Positions 14,501-26,046 of a stretch of 64,000 nt of DNA are shown here, one piece after another. Both the position numbers and the translations under genes were made by a program. The DNA is from Pyrocephalus nanus (taxonomy: Eukaryota; Chordata; Aves; Passeriformes; Tyrannidae), in the NCBI GenBank assembly GCA_038380795.1, contig CM076266.1, positions 44,290,425-44,354,424 on the forward strand, written 5' to 3'. Numbering within the stretch: the stretch's first letter is position 1; each line of letters begins with the position of its first letter. The notes below the pieces were generated by a model, which was not told the origin of the DNA, made no database searches, and saw only the letters and a list, made by a program, of their open reading frames with translations.

Positions 14501-14975
14501 ATATAACTACAGCAAGTCATCCAAATTGATTACTCTAATTCCAAAAAATTCTCTAAAGCCAAAACCTGACATCTTTATCTTACCAAAAGCTATATGAAAC
14601 TGACAGTTCAGGTTCCAAAAGTTTTCAGAGACTGCCAGAGTAAGTGCTCATAGCATTTCAAACAAAGAAGGGTTGTCTGGGGTTTCTTTTGTATCGTTAA
14701 GTAACGCCATTAAGTAAGTTTTACATTACTGATATTCTTTTCCCCACCCACCCCCTTAGGTCCATCTAAGAGAGGTCAGTAAAGAAAAGAGTAATGTAGA
14801 CATCTATCTTGACTGAAGTACTGGAGCGTCAGAGATTGTTAGGGGCAAGAAGTTACCCAGCAGCCTTTTTCCATAGTGTTTATTGCTAATTCATTTTGTG
14901 TAACTTATTTCCAGCAGATGGGCAGCATAAAAACCACAACATCTATTAAAAAAAAAAAATCATTCAATAAAATGC

Positions 14976-14982
14976 AACAGTC
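14976..14982 (-). promoter_or_regulatory. miR-132/212 seed match in the TMEM106B 3' UTR
   Basis: The transcript strand reads GACTGTT, the 7-mer complement of the miR-132/miR-212 seed. Human TMEM106B mRNA is a reported target of these microRNAs. Only this one copy was noticed in the 3' UTR. A single 7-mer can occur by chance, so function is inference. Confidence 0.4.
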
Positions 14983-16313
14983 TCAACAGTACCTTCTTAT
15001 AACTGCAACTTATCTAATTCAGAAATAAACCAATCCTGATCTAGTTAATTAAAACATTTTGCACCTAACCCTTAGAATAGTCAGTCCTAAGGAGTCAAGC
15101 AACTTTGGACCCAAAATTTATAATCATCATAATTGATAAGAATCCTGGAAATTCTCACCGTGCAAACTATGCTACAGAAACTATTGACCACTGTGAGTCA
15201 GTCTTGCAATTACACCCTTACAGAAAGGATTGCTGCATTTTCCCTTACTTAACTTTGACGTGAACTGTGAGTGCTCTGGAGATACAGTAACTGCTGCATT
15301 TGCTTACTGAGCCTGTGCAAGAAATAGGCACAACAAAACATATTAACATTTAGAAGTAGCTTAAATACATAGAATATTAAAATAAAAATAATGAAAATTG
15401 ACATGAAGCTCTCCAAACCCGTGCTCAAAGTTTCCCATCTAATTCCAACTGCACAATATTGATTTTCATAGCTATTCTCAAAAGTTTACTACAAAACAGA
15501 CCGGCAAAGCCTTTATTTATTAATTTTCTACAGTCTTAAATTTTTCCTTTGTCAGTAATTGTTCTGGGGGTTGTTTTTTGTTTAGTTTTAAACCCAACTT
15601 TAAATTTAATAATGTACATTCTCCTTAAAACATCCTAGAGGTAGCAGGAGAGAATATGAATGAAAAGATACCAGATTCTAGAAGTTGTACATTCAAGTGT
15701 AGTGTCATCCAAGAGAGCTTTCCTGGCTTTTACAGACTGCATGTCACCTCTAATCATGTATAGGAAACAAAACACAGAATCCCAAAATAAAGGACTAATG
15801 TCACTGGGTTACTAATAGAAGTTTCACACCCAGATACCTTAAAGTAATTTTGTTATTTAAGAAGTAATACTGCCTTTTTCAATAGTCAAATATCAAGAAC
15901 TGAAGTACAGACTTAAAATTTATGAGTATATTTGTTTTTTAAAAATGCTCATTAGTGAAACATTTCACCTAAACACAGACATATACACAGTTACTCTAAG
16001 CTGATGTACCACACTGTAAGGAAAGGTCCCAGTTCTGTTTAAGAATCCAATATTCCCCCTCTCCCTCCCACCACACAACTCGACAGAGGTGCTTACAGTA
16101 ACAGAAAGCAAACAGAAGGGAAAAACACAACAGTTAACAAGTGCACCTATATACATTTTGCACCTCTTCCCTCCTTGTATCTAAAGTGAACAGGTCACAA
16201 CGTTTGCTATGCTGTACATTGCTCGTACTCTCCCCTTCATGTAGTACCAGTCCTATCCAAAGGATCTCTGCAAGCACCAACAGCAGTCATTCCAAACCAA
16301 CAAGCAGGTGCTT

Positions 16314-16452
16314 TTACTGTGGAGGCTGAAGTACATTTAAATATTCTGACTGGCCCATCTGATAGGTCGTGTTTCCTCCACAGTCCACATATTGATATCT
16401 CTCCTGGGATATTTGTTCAGAGTGGCCAAAGTACGAGGTTGTCACTGTCACT
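16314..16452 (-). CDS. TMEM106B: TMEM106B last coding exon with stop codon
   Basis: Acceptor CTTTTTAAG; 139 nt to TAA. It encodes [20 protein letters not shown], then [14 protein letters not shown] and [12 protein letters not shown]253 is the counterpart of the human hypomyelination-associated residue D252, C254 is the second disulfide cysteine, and N257-T-T is the last sequon. Confidence 0.96.
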
Positions 16453-19400
16453 CTTAAAAAGACAAAACAGAAGAGATTTTGAGTTTCCCATTCTAAAAAT
16501 GTGCTGTTACACTACTAGGGCTTTTAAGGAAAAAGTTTTGGAACAAAGCATGTTATAAATAAATTTTAAAACATTAGTAATTTACCACTACAGATTTTCT
16601 CCACACAAGACGTCTGGTTCCCTGAGTATACACTTTTTTTCCCAAAGATGCTAAAGCTGAGATTTGCTCATAATATCTTGCTTAGTGGTGAGAAAGCAAA
16701 TGATTAGACAAGTCATCCTATGTCTAGCCTAAACACAGACCCCCACACTCCATCAACAAAAGACCCCACTAAGCTGAAATTTACGCAATGTCACAAAAAG
16801 CAGTCTCTGACAGAGTACGAAAGCCTGTGACTCCTTCAAGATCACAAAGTTCTCAGCAAATTCTGAACAGTGGCTGATATACAAAGTCACTTTAAAGTCT
16901 TTGAGACACTAATAGCTCCACAGGTACAGCCCAAATGCAAATCAGATACAGTTACAACAGTGTTGTTCTGTTTATTTGAGTGTTTTTACACCACCAGAAC
17001 CTGTCAGAAGGCCCAGTTCAGTTTCAAGAACTGCAAAGCTACTAAACTAGAAAGTACATTGATTTCATTTTATCTATGATGCAAAGACTCCAGGATTAAA
17101 TATTTCTGAGTAATATTTTGACAACAATTACATAGCTTCTAAAATTTTTTTCCAACAAATAGGAAGTCTGCCATACTTACTGCATCATCACTACTATGTT
17201 ATGTACTTTGATGGATGGTAAAGTACAGAAGTCACTGCAAAAAAAGAAAAACAATTATTAGATTTGCATCAAACCTTTCCAGGTAATTATCTAAAAAGCA
17301 AGACTTGTGGTTTCAACTGGAAATTCTGATAGAGACTACAGAGTTGGCAGCAATGGCAACAAAATCACTTGCTGTAAGTCACCAGCAGTTACTGTATGCT
17401 CACCTAGATCTTTTATGTACATAGTCTTGCTTTCACAGGAACAATCCAGACACGTTTGCTTATATATAATGCCTGCCAACAGAAGTGTCCTAAGAAACTG
17501 TTCACTCCATCTTTCAGAAGCTAAAAAGTTAACCTGAACCACTACATTAAAGCCTGTTGATATCACTTGGCCACTGACAAAGACTTTCAGTATGAAGGGA
17601 TACAGAAATAATTTGCTGCAACTCCACTTCATGGGGAATCTATATATAGGAAGGAAATTTTACAAGAAAAGATCAATGTTAAATCAACTTTGGCATTTTT
17701 TCATGTAAAACTATCAGTTTCTATTAAAAAAACCCCTCAAACATCCTGAAGGCACTGCTACTCTCGCTCAACATGTACCAACAACTTAGGAAAGTCCCTT
17801 TTATTTTTTGCACTCATCCACCTACATATTATGCAAAGTAATTTTTAACCAATATACAGAGATTCTGAAATCAAGGTTATTGTCCTCTTGCAAGGTAACC
17901 TTTTCAGAGTGATGTTTTCTGACACACACCTATGTAGTACCAGTTATACAAAGCACCATGGAAGTGCATACTTTTAACCCCAACTTCTTAAATCATTTGC
18001 TCTTGGTCACAAATGTATAAGCTCTAAAAGGAAAATCATGTGATCAGTGCACTAAGACTGCATGGCAGCCCCCCACAATATTTGGGTGGTCAATGCCACT
18101 TTCTGGTCATTCTTTCTCCCTGCACCAGCAAACATGTAATATAGTATTAAACACTGAATGAACACAGGTGATCCAAATTGTAAGAAAATACAAATCAAAC
18201 AGTTTGGTATTAAAGTTGTTTTATATCTGTACCAATGCCAAAAATTTTGACTTTTTCCCCTGCTAGGCTTAAATCAGAATTTAGTTAGACCGTAATGCCA
18301 GATATTCTCAGTTAATGTACTTTTCTAATCTAAAATATAGACAACCTGTAACATAATATAAAGCCAGTTCATATACAACAGTACACACTGGCTGACAAGC
18401 AGAGATGGGCAACACCAACGTGCTGGTGTTTTTTTTAAGTCAAGATTATATGAAAATGGATCTGCTTTAAATAACAAACCACAAACTAACCAAATAAAAA
18501 AAAGCCAAATAAACACTACACAGCACAAAATTGCAGCTAGGAAACTACACTGAAGGTGAACTCCACACTGAGCCAGCTCTCTAAAATAAATGTGGAAATG
18601 CCCTGTATGATGTTGATTTCATCATGCAGGTTGGATGAATGCAGACACTTCAGGTCACTGAGAATCTCTGGTATTCAACCTAAGCCGACTTTACAGGACA
18701 CACATTCTCTGGGATCCCAAACCCAGGAGCTATGACTAAAGCAAGACCTAAATTAACTAGCTGGGGAAACACTGAAATGTGATCCACTGTACAATTCCTC
18801 AGTGCTACAACCCACAACACCACCTGGATTAGAAAGATAAGCCCAGGACCTTCATATTTTTGTGTGGAGATAAAACTCAAACACAGAAACAAGTACAAAA
18901 TGCTGGTAAGACTAACTGAAGCTATCTTGGCTACATGTTCAAACAAAGGAAGCTCACTTGCTGTCTCCAGGGTCGCTCCATACAACAAACCCAGGCTTTC
19001 CAGACTCACAATACAGTGAAGGAGCAGAAACCCGTCAACAATAACTGTCAACAGCTCAGAGCTGTCAACTAATAACAACTGTGTAACATACAGAAAATAC
19101 AGGGAAAATGAACAGCTATAATTTTGTATGTGGCTCATATTCTTTTTAGTACATTTCAAACACATGACAGCAAAGTTAGTGAGTGCTACTCACTAGGACC
19201 TTGCTCTAACAGCCTGTGCAAGAACAAATTATACAAACTTCTACAGTCATGGGCCTCTCCACTAAGCACAGCCCATGTTGAGTGTCACTGTGTTGAAGCA
19301 ACAAATTTTCTCACATATGTACAAACGACCTATTAGTCTGCTCTCCTAGTACCATTCACAAACACTCCTGAAGGAAAATAAGTTCAACTTAGAGACTACT

Positions 19401-22400
19401 GGCACTGATACATTGCAGCTTCGCCATTTCCGCTTCAGGACTGCACAACATACCTCCAAGCTGGACCAGTGAGTGCATCATTGTTCCACACTACAATTGC
19501 CAAGGCTCCAACTGTCAAGCAGAAGGGCCTGAAATCCAGTCCATTCAGGCCATAGGTAGTTTCTGCCTGTCTGTATCTTTTTACACATTCAAAGCCATGC
19601 AGGTTTTTCTAAAGTTAGCCATCAGCTTGCAGGGAAAAGTTGCAGCTGATGTTGGGAACAGACTATCAACAGCATTACTGAAGTTAAGGCCACAGTACTA
19701 ATCATAAAATTTCAGTGTATTATTGCACCAAAAGCACAACTAGGTAGGTATTAGCATGAGTTCTAAGCAGGCTATGAGGTTTATTCCTCATACATCCAGA
19801 GTGAGCAGATTCACAGGACTCAGTGTTTACATTAAGCTACCTTGCATGCTTTTAAAAGGTAACAGTTCAACACTTTACATTGGTTTAGAGTTTGTGCCCC
19901 TCTTGCTATTTCATACCTATTTCAATTTACTCTAATACTTTAAAACAATAAGGTTCTCCACCACCCCAAAGGGGCTGTCATCCACTAGAACTGCACACAG
20001 ACCTGAAGTCTCAATAGTTAACTTCTTTTCAGTCTGCATTTCAGTGTAACAGAACTAACATTTAGCTTTGTTAACAAAACCTAACAGTCTGTTAGACAAA
20101 TAAACTTTCAGAAGCTATGAATAAAACCACTCAAAGAGCAGGCTCTAAATACTGCATACTATTGTATACACATGGTCTGAAGAAAAGAAAAACAAATTAG
20201 TCTCTAATTTGTATAGTATTAAATACAAATTTTCTTCTACTGCAGAGAAAGCTGTAGGAAAGTTACTGGAGAACTTGTTAGGGGAACCCACCTGCACCTT
20301 CACCCTCCAAAGCAGCTATTGCCAAGGCCTAAATCATTCAGAGAGAACCAATTTAAAGGGCTAAGTGCCAGGTACAGTAAGCCACTATATGAAATTATTG
20401 AAACAACTGTGGTTGAACTGTTCTTCAGTACTACTACTAAAATTTAAGAAAATGCCACAACATCTCTGCAAGCAGATTTATGCTAACTTTGACAAAAACT
20501 TGCTTTTAACACCATTGCAATTTTTAATAAGACCCATGGGATATTTAGATGTGAGTACACTTACAACATGTAGCTCATTTCATCTTGTATGACTGTGGGC
20601 ACCATGTAATCGATCTAAAACAGAAAGCAATGAAAACACAAATGAGTAGATCTATATATGAAGATTAACATGCATTCAACTTTGAAAGCCTATGCTCCTT
20701 ACCTGTTTCATATCCAGAGGACCAATGTTGGTGATGTTGTTTAAACGTGCTTTGCCAATAACTGTTTTTGAAAACTGAACTTGGGCTGTGATATTTGCCA
20801 CTTCAACAGAGTAATAGTTGTTATTTGTTATATTTAGTGTGTTCTGAAAAAAAACAAACACAAAATATTAACAGTTAATCCATTCTGTGTATCTTCATGA
20901 GAAAGCATTTTGAAACTTGTGCATGAGACAGTGACACCTGAAATTATGCAAGTAAATTTTTTTGCTTGCTAGGATTGTGGGGAGGAGTGGTGCAATGGAC
21001 CAACACTTAACTCCTTTCTCAGGATTTGTTTAGTGAATATATTGAGCAGCACAAACTTCTGCACAACTTCTCTGCTGACAACCCTCCTCTGCAAATATTG
21101 CATTTCTTCCTATCCTCAATTATTCCCTCCAGGAAATTTAGCTATCAGAGGACCTGTTTCTCCCAAGGAAGCTTTGCTTTATTTAAAATAAAGAACTCTA
21201 CCAAAGTCTTTAGGCAATCCTGTATTGAGTGTGTTACCAAGAAGTCAAGAACTATAGGGAAAGAACTCATTTAACTTTTAAGGTGGATAAGAAATCATTA
21301 TCCTCGGCCCCAATTTTGACAAATATATACACCTTTCACTCATATTCCAAAAATAATGCAGGAAAAATTCCAAAATCACTGTTCCCATGAAAACAGAAGT
21401 CCCAGTGTTGGCTTGTAATTCCAGTTCTATTAGCTATAGCTACAGGAACGAGCCATGGCAGGTCCAGTTACACTTTTCCAACTGGTCATTTTAGCTGCGG
21501 CTGTTTGTTAAGGCACTGACTAAGCTTGTCAGCAAGACCACAACTTCTGTGTATATTAAACTATCAGAGCAGTATCTCTTGATGCATTATTCTTTACAAA
21601 CATCCACAGAGGTAGTCAGACTTACCGTAATATTCAGATATATTATACGTCTACCCTGTTCGTAAGTGACATACACCGACTTCACACCAATGTATTCAAC
21701 GTCAATTGAGCGAGGAAACAAGAAAAATACAGCCAATCCGGAAAGTAGTAAACATACAGTTACAGAAGCAGTCACATAAAGCTTTCTGGAGAAAAAAAGA
21801 GCACATTTCAGAGTCAAAAGCACGTTTAACAACAGCAGCAACCTACTTTCTGTAAGTGATAAGTAGCAGGACTAGTCAATACAAGCAATTCAGTCTATTT
21901 CTAGCTTCCATTAGCTTCTAAATGGGAAAAAATAACTATACTGCACTTCACATCTATGTATCAAAACAGCTATTACTCTTGTTTATACATCAGAAATTCC
22001 ATTTCAATATTCCAACATTCGTAACTTACAGAGGAAAATGGAAGAGGTAAATATTTTTGTGCTTTGAAACAAAAGCATTTCCTCTTAACATCTATTTATA
22101 GCACAACTTCTGTCATTCCGCAGGACTCTTGCACAACACACCCAGAAAGCAAAATAAAGCTCTTAAGACAGACAATCCCAACTTTCAGGGAAAGTGTTAG
22201 CCTCCAGATAAGGAGCAGGAAATTCACAATTAACCTAATTGTGGGTGTGTGTGCAGAGGGGGGGGTGTGTGTGAGATAATAAAAAAACCTACCCATAAAT
22301 AAAACGTTCTAATGCAGCTCCAATTTTGTCAAAATTAGAACACTACAGTAAAATGTTTCAAGTTTGTACTAATGTTACATCAGGTGTATGATCAGAATAA

Positions 22401-25400
22401 AGTATGTGAAGCTACTGTATTTTTTTTCCTGGCAATCATTTGTGTTTACTACAGAAACATCAAGCATTATCCAAATATTAAAGAAAAAACAAACCTAACA
22501 AAAATAAAACTAAAACCAAACAAAATCAAAAACACAAAAGCTAAAATATGTCAAAGCAAGAAGCCCTAAGCATTGTAATGAAACCTTTAAGTAGATTGTA
22601 GGAAAAAACTAACTACACTGTATAAGAATGCTGAATTCGTTGACTTTGCTACTTGCAAAAATCAGAACTTCACAAATTAATTTTAGGTGACTTATTTTGT
22701 AGTAGTGGCTCAAAGAAACTACCACTTAACCCAGACTTAAACAACGAAGATGTTTCTGCTTAGGTCAATTAAGATACCACAGAGATGGATAAATACTTGC
22801 ATCATTACTGTAAACACACAGATAAATATCTACACGAATAGGTCACAGTATTATTCAGCTTTGTACTTAGGTAAGACATATTGTGATGGAAGTATGCACA
22901 CCTGTTAATAAATAACTCTCCTGAAGTTAGAGGTTAAGACTGACATAACTCACAAAAAGGGTTCTTTCAGTACTGAATGCAAGAGAACATTCCAGTGATC
23001 TCAGCTTGATTCTTTTTATCACTATCTCCTTCAAATTGTTGAATTTTAACTAGAAGAGAATAATTAACTATAGATCCATGTATGACAAGTAACCATTAAC
23101 TTACGTTCTTCTTGGCCTCAGTCTCTGATCACTGTATGGAATTAATGCTACCAGCTGATTTTCCTGCCCTGAAAGCAAAAACACCCTTTAAGAATTTAAA
23201 CAAAGAATAAGTATTGTTGTAGTTATTTTACACGAGTGCCCATTGTGACTTAATGGCACCAAAGAATAAACACTAAAGATAAACATTTAAATTCCAGATA
23301 ACCAAGTCAAATACTACTGCAGCTTCTGTCATTTTCTGAAATAGAGCATGGATTACACAACATCAAGAGGAAAAAACACCAAGTCTGCAAAGACCAAAAC
23401 ACCAATAAATTCCACCTCTGTGCTGCACACATGCACTGGATGCAGCTTGCCTCTGGCACCACTTCCTGGAGGAAAACAGAGAGAACAGCTTTGAACTCTC
23501 TGTGCCAGACCATATAAGGTCATAGGACAAAACATTCAGAAGCTTGGGCAGTAAGAACTGATACAGAAGGCATTCTTCGTGTACTCTTCTGAAAAAGCAG
23601 AAGTCAGGTTTGGCCTTGGCAACACAAGTTATATACACACTGCATTGTGGAAATCACTGATACATAAAACCATTTATCATGGTGCTGCTGGGCTGCAGCA
23701 CCCTGTAAGTCAAAATGAGCATCTACTGGAATTTCTCCAAACAACAAATTATGTCACTAGACAGCATCTTTAAAAGGGGAATATCTTAACAGGAGATATA
23801 AAGAACACATGCACAGATGAGCTGTTGAAAATACATGGACTATGCCAGCCTGTATAGCTTTTACTCTTTGCTGTGGAACTGAGATTTGTCTGTATGAGAA
23901 TAGAGGCCTCAAGGTCGAGTCATATTTTCACTTTTTAGGCTAAATGCAGAATTTGACCAAATCATCACTTTGCTAATTAAGCACTTGGAAGTAAGTCCAT
24001 GATGAATCACTAATCTAGGCAAAGCATGCTAACCAAGCAGGTAGTAACATGTAAAACATCAACCTTCTAAAAAGCCTCTACCAGTTTAAAACAAATTTTC
24101 ATCTCTGCTTCAATTAAGCATCAACCTTTGAACACAACTGCACAGTCCTGCTTTCATACTATATCATACTGACAAAGCTAAAGCTTTCCAAGTTACAAAG
24201 CACAATTTCAGGTATTTATTATAGTTTAGCCATAATACCATGTATTATAGAACTACTAGACATGTAGTCATTCTGTGAACACTTAATTTATCCCCCCTCC
24301 CCTCAAAAAACCTCCAAACATTATTTTCTTCTTCTCTACAGTACTAACGAATAATTAAAAAGACAACCCTCTTAGTTCTAATAACTCACTTAAAGTTCTA
24401 GTTTTAACGACATTATTTCATTAGAATGTATGGACAACATGCACGTTTTAATAGTTACTGCAAAATGTTAAAAAAAATAATTAACTCACATTTAAGTATT
24501 ACATCTAAAAGATCCCTCAGCCAATGAAATAAGCTTCGGAACACAGGAATCCTGTTATTTCTGCACTTTGGCTAGCATGGTTTTGAGTAAAACTTGCTAT
24601 TGATATTATCAAGTACTGCAAGTTAGCAAGCTAACAGAACAAACTTCCTTCTCTATAGTCTTCTGTTTAAGACAATTTTTAGTTTCATAGCTTTTCCACA
24701 CCTCAAATTTGCTGAATTCACTCCAATCACAGTATAAAGTTTAACAGCTAAAACACAAATCTCTTATGATACTTACAACTGTTTAAATATCCTGTGACCC
24801 CTGCCACTTAACCATATGTGAGACACAAGCATTTTTGAACTATATCATAATCTAATCTCACTGAGGCACATGTAGAAGAACACGGCACAGACATCACTCA
24901 GTTTTCCTGAGATGTTGGTCAAAATCAGTTCCAAAAGCTTTTACACCCAATAATCTGTTTTGGATAAGAGTTCTGGCAGAAGCAGACCCAAACATGAAAT
25001 CATCTCATCAGTTCTCCTCCCTATCAAAGGGAAGATCTTGCAGCTGAAGCAGAAGACCATCCCTTGGTCTGCTGTGTGCACTCTCCTTCTGCCCACTCTC
25101 AGATATCCTGCATTTTCCTTCCATAGACCTCTCTATTTAGGTGGCTTACCACACAGGAGAGAAGTGTAACAATGTAGCTTCATACCAAAAGCAAAAACAA
25201 AATATGAGTGCATTGTGAAAAAAAACACCAACCGTTAGCTATGAAGACTAATGCTGGGCAGATACTCCTTCCCTTGGCAGCCAAAGATCCTATACATTTT
25301 CAACTCCCAGGTGGAGTCCTCTGCCTAAGAAGCACCAATGGGACAAAGGGAGGGTAAAGGAAATCAAGAGGCACTGGCAGCAGTGAGGGCAAATAATTCA

Positions 25401-26044
25401 CTATAAATGACCAAGGAAGAGGTGCTGCAGCACAGGTCTACTTTCCCTTCTCTGTATTTGCAGCTATATTGATACAAATCGTTTAAAATAGGTAGTTAAA
25501 AAAATGTAATAAAATGTCATGAAAATAAAGGTTTGCTAATTCAACTTGCAAGAGCTACAGTTATGTGTGAATCTAAAGCTGAGAAGAAGCAGTAGCATTG
25601 TACAGACAAGTGAAGATCCAACATCAAACAGCCAAAACTGACCTAATTTTTTCCAATTATCTAGTGTAATTGTAACAAAATGCTTAGTGCTAAAAAGTCA
25701 AAAAGATAAAAAAACTTGAGTAGAAGGGCTATTTGTTATGAATTATTACAGTTATAACTACACGTGGTTATGAAGCAAACTTATAAGTTAAAAAGAAATA
25801 AAAAGAATCAAAAAGAAAACTTACCTCGTGGAATTCTTCCTGTTCCTTGGCAAGTTGGGCAGGTGACACTATCTCTTCCTGTAAATTCCACATAGGGAAA
25901 CTGTGACACATCTCCACATCTGCTGTCCTCATTGTGCACTTCTGAGTGAACTAAACCATTCCTCACGTTATCAGACGCTGAGCTTCCATCATAGCCATCT
26001 TCCTTGCATGTATGCATAGGCAGGTGAGAAAGTGATTTTCCCAT
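16314..26044 (-). CDS. TMEM106B: Transmembrane protein 106B, complete spliced coding region
   Basis: TMEM106B is a type II, single-pass glycoprotein of late endosomes and lysosomes that affects lysosome size, acidification and transport; its human variants modify risk of frontotemporal dementia. Coding exons on the minus strand are 26044-25825, 23168-23105, 21785-21626, 20843-20703, 20614-20565, 17234-17181 and 16452-16314. They total 828 nt, giving 275 residues plus TAA (human 274), with GT-AG borders and matching phases throughout. Seen in the product: start [13 protein letters not shown] at residues 62-65, a membrane span at about 98-118 ([14 protein letters not shown]), then a luminal domain with NIT/NTT sequons at N146, N152, N165, N184 and N257, cysteines C215 and C254 (human disulfide pair) and the C-terminal LNVLQPPQ. 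The start is preceded by a TTTTAG acceptor two bases upstream. The residue equivalent to human T185 is Thr (T186), and the equivalent of human D252 is Asp (D253). Confidence 0.97.
17181..17234 (-). CDS. TMEM106B: TMEM106B coding exon 6
   Basis: A 54-nt exon, acceptor TTTTTGCAG, donor GTAAGT, encoding (F)[17 protein letters not shown](Q). C215 is the partner of C254. Residue 218 is Pro (codon CCA), where human TMEM106B has Ile; phase and splice sites are intact. Confidence 0.93.
17235..20564 (-). other. TMEM106B intron between coding exons 5 and 6
   Basis: A 3.3-kb intron bounded by GTAAGT and TTTTTGCAG. It contains the ABCC10-like remnant described separately; the rest is AT-rich unique sequence with no recognised element. 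Confidence 0.85.
18530..19560 (-). pseudogene. Possible ABCC10-like (ABC transporter TMD0) pseudogene fragment
   Basis: A 161-codon open frame at 19165-18680 encodes a strongly hydrophobic protein with about four potential membrane spans, for example [18 protein letters not shown] and [11 protein letters not shown]. From its FLL motif to a (E/R)GP motif the spacing is 62 residues, against 60 in the TMD0 of human ABCC10, and the hydrophobic pattern matches. About 90 bases past its stop, another frame reads [12 protein letters not shown], resembling ESWLSRFSYAW after TMD0 in ABCC10. Upstream, at 19560-19400, frames with stops read [13 protein letters not shown] and SCNVSVP, loosely like the ABCC10 N-terminus. 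Identity is low and several frames are needed, so the family call is tentative. Other multipass proteins are possible. The frame shifts and stops show it is not an intact gene. Confidence 0.33.
20565..20614 (-). CDS. TMEM106B: TMEM106B coding exon 5
   Basis: A 50-nt exon with acceptor CTGTTTTAG and donor GTAAGT. It encodes [16 protein letters not shown] plus two bases of the next Phe codon. It is separated from the preceding exon by only 88 nt of intron. Against human IDYTVPTVIAEEMSYM the changes are T to M and AE to QD. Confidence 0.93.
20615..20702 (-). other. Very short TMEM106B intron (88 nt)
   Basis: Donor GTAAGG and acceptor TTTTAG lie 88 nt apart between two well-supported coding exons. 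It is near the lower limit for vertebrate introns and far shorter than the gene's other introns (0.7-3.3 kb). Confidence 0.9.
20703..20843 (-). CDS. TMEM106B: TMEM106B coding exon 4
   Basis: A 141-nt, phase 0-0 exon of 47 codons, acceptor TTTTTCAG, donor GTAAGG. It encodes [19 protein letters not shown], then [14 protein letters not shown] and GPLDMKQ, carrying three sequons. The human T185S polymorphic position is here; this genome encodes Thr (T186), keeping the N184-I-T sequon. Confidence 0.96.
20844..21625 (-). other. TMEM106B intron, coding exons 3-4
   Basis: A 0.8-kb intron with donor GTAAGT and acceptor TTTTTTTTCAG. No element was recognised inside. Confidence 0.85.
21626..21785 (-). 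CDS. TMEM106B: TMEM106B coding exon 3 (transmembrane segment)
   Basis: A 160-nt exon behind a pyrimidine-rich tract (TTTTTTTCTCCAG) and ending at donor GTAAGT in phase 0. It encodes the signal anchor ([13 protein letters not shown]) and the first luminal strands ([19 protein letters not shown], then YLNIT). Ser121 corresponds to human Ser120, the N-terminal residue of the fibril core formed by human TMEM106B. Confidence 0.95.
21786..23104 (-). other. TMEM106B intron, coding exons 2-3
   Basis: A 1.3-kb intron containing a short G-run and GT repeat at about 22259-22274 and A-rich sequence near 22485-22560. No gene-like content was seen. Confidence 0.85.
23105..23168 (-). CDS. TMEM106B: TMEM106B coding exon 2
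   Basis: A 64-nt exon with acceptor CTTTCAG and donor GTAAGT. It encodes [22 protein letters not shown], split around its two borders, the basic juxtamembrane stretch just before the membrane span. It enters in phase 1 and leaves in phase 2. Confidence 0.95.
23169..25824 (-). other. TMEM106B intron, coding exons 1-2
   Basis: A 2.7-kb intron of AT-rich sequence. Short open frames occur here but none has family features or splice context. Confidence 0.85.
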
Positions 26045-26046
26045 GT
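25825..26046 (-). CDS. TMEM106B: TMEM106B coding exon 1 (start codon exon)
   Basis: Acceptor TTTTAG, two 5' UTR bases, ATG at 26044, then 73 codons plus one base before donor GTAAGT (phase 1). It encodes the cytoplasmic N-terminus, including [20 protein letters not shown] and the [13 protein letters not shown] segment, whose CxxCxGxG resembles half a DnaJ zinc-finger repeat. In TMEM106 proteins this tail mediates endolysosomal sorting. Confidence 0.95.

Larger units (their letters stand above)
11490..16313 (-). other. TMEM106B: Probable TMEM106B 3' untranslated region
   Basis: About 4.8 kb of AT-rich, largely repeat-free sequence follows the stop codon and contains no other gene. Human TMEM106B also has a 3' UTR of several kilobases. 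The distal end is set by a minus-strand AATAAA at 11519-11514, just before an LTR. Several other AATAAA motifs on the minus strand (near 13555 and 15513) could give shorter forms. The extent is inferred; transcript data would settle it. Confidence 0.6.
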
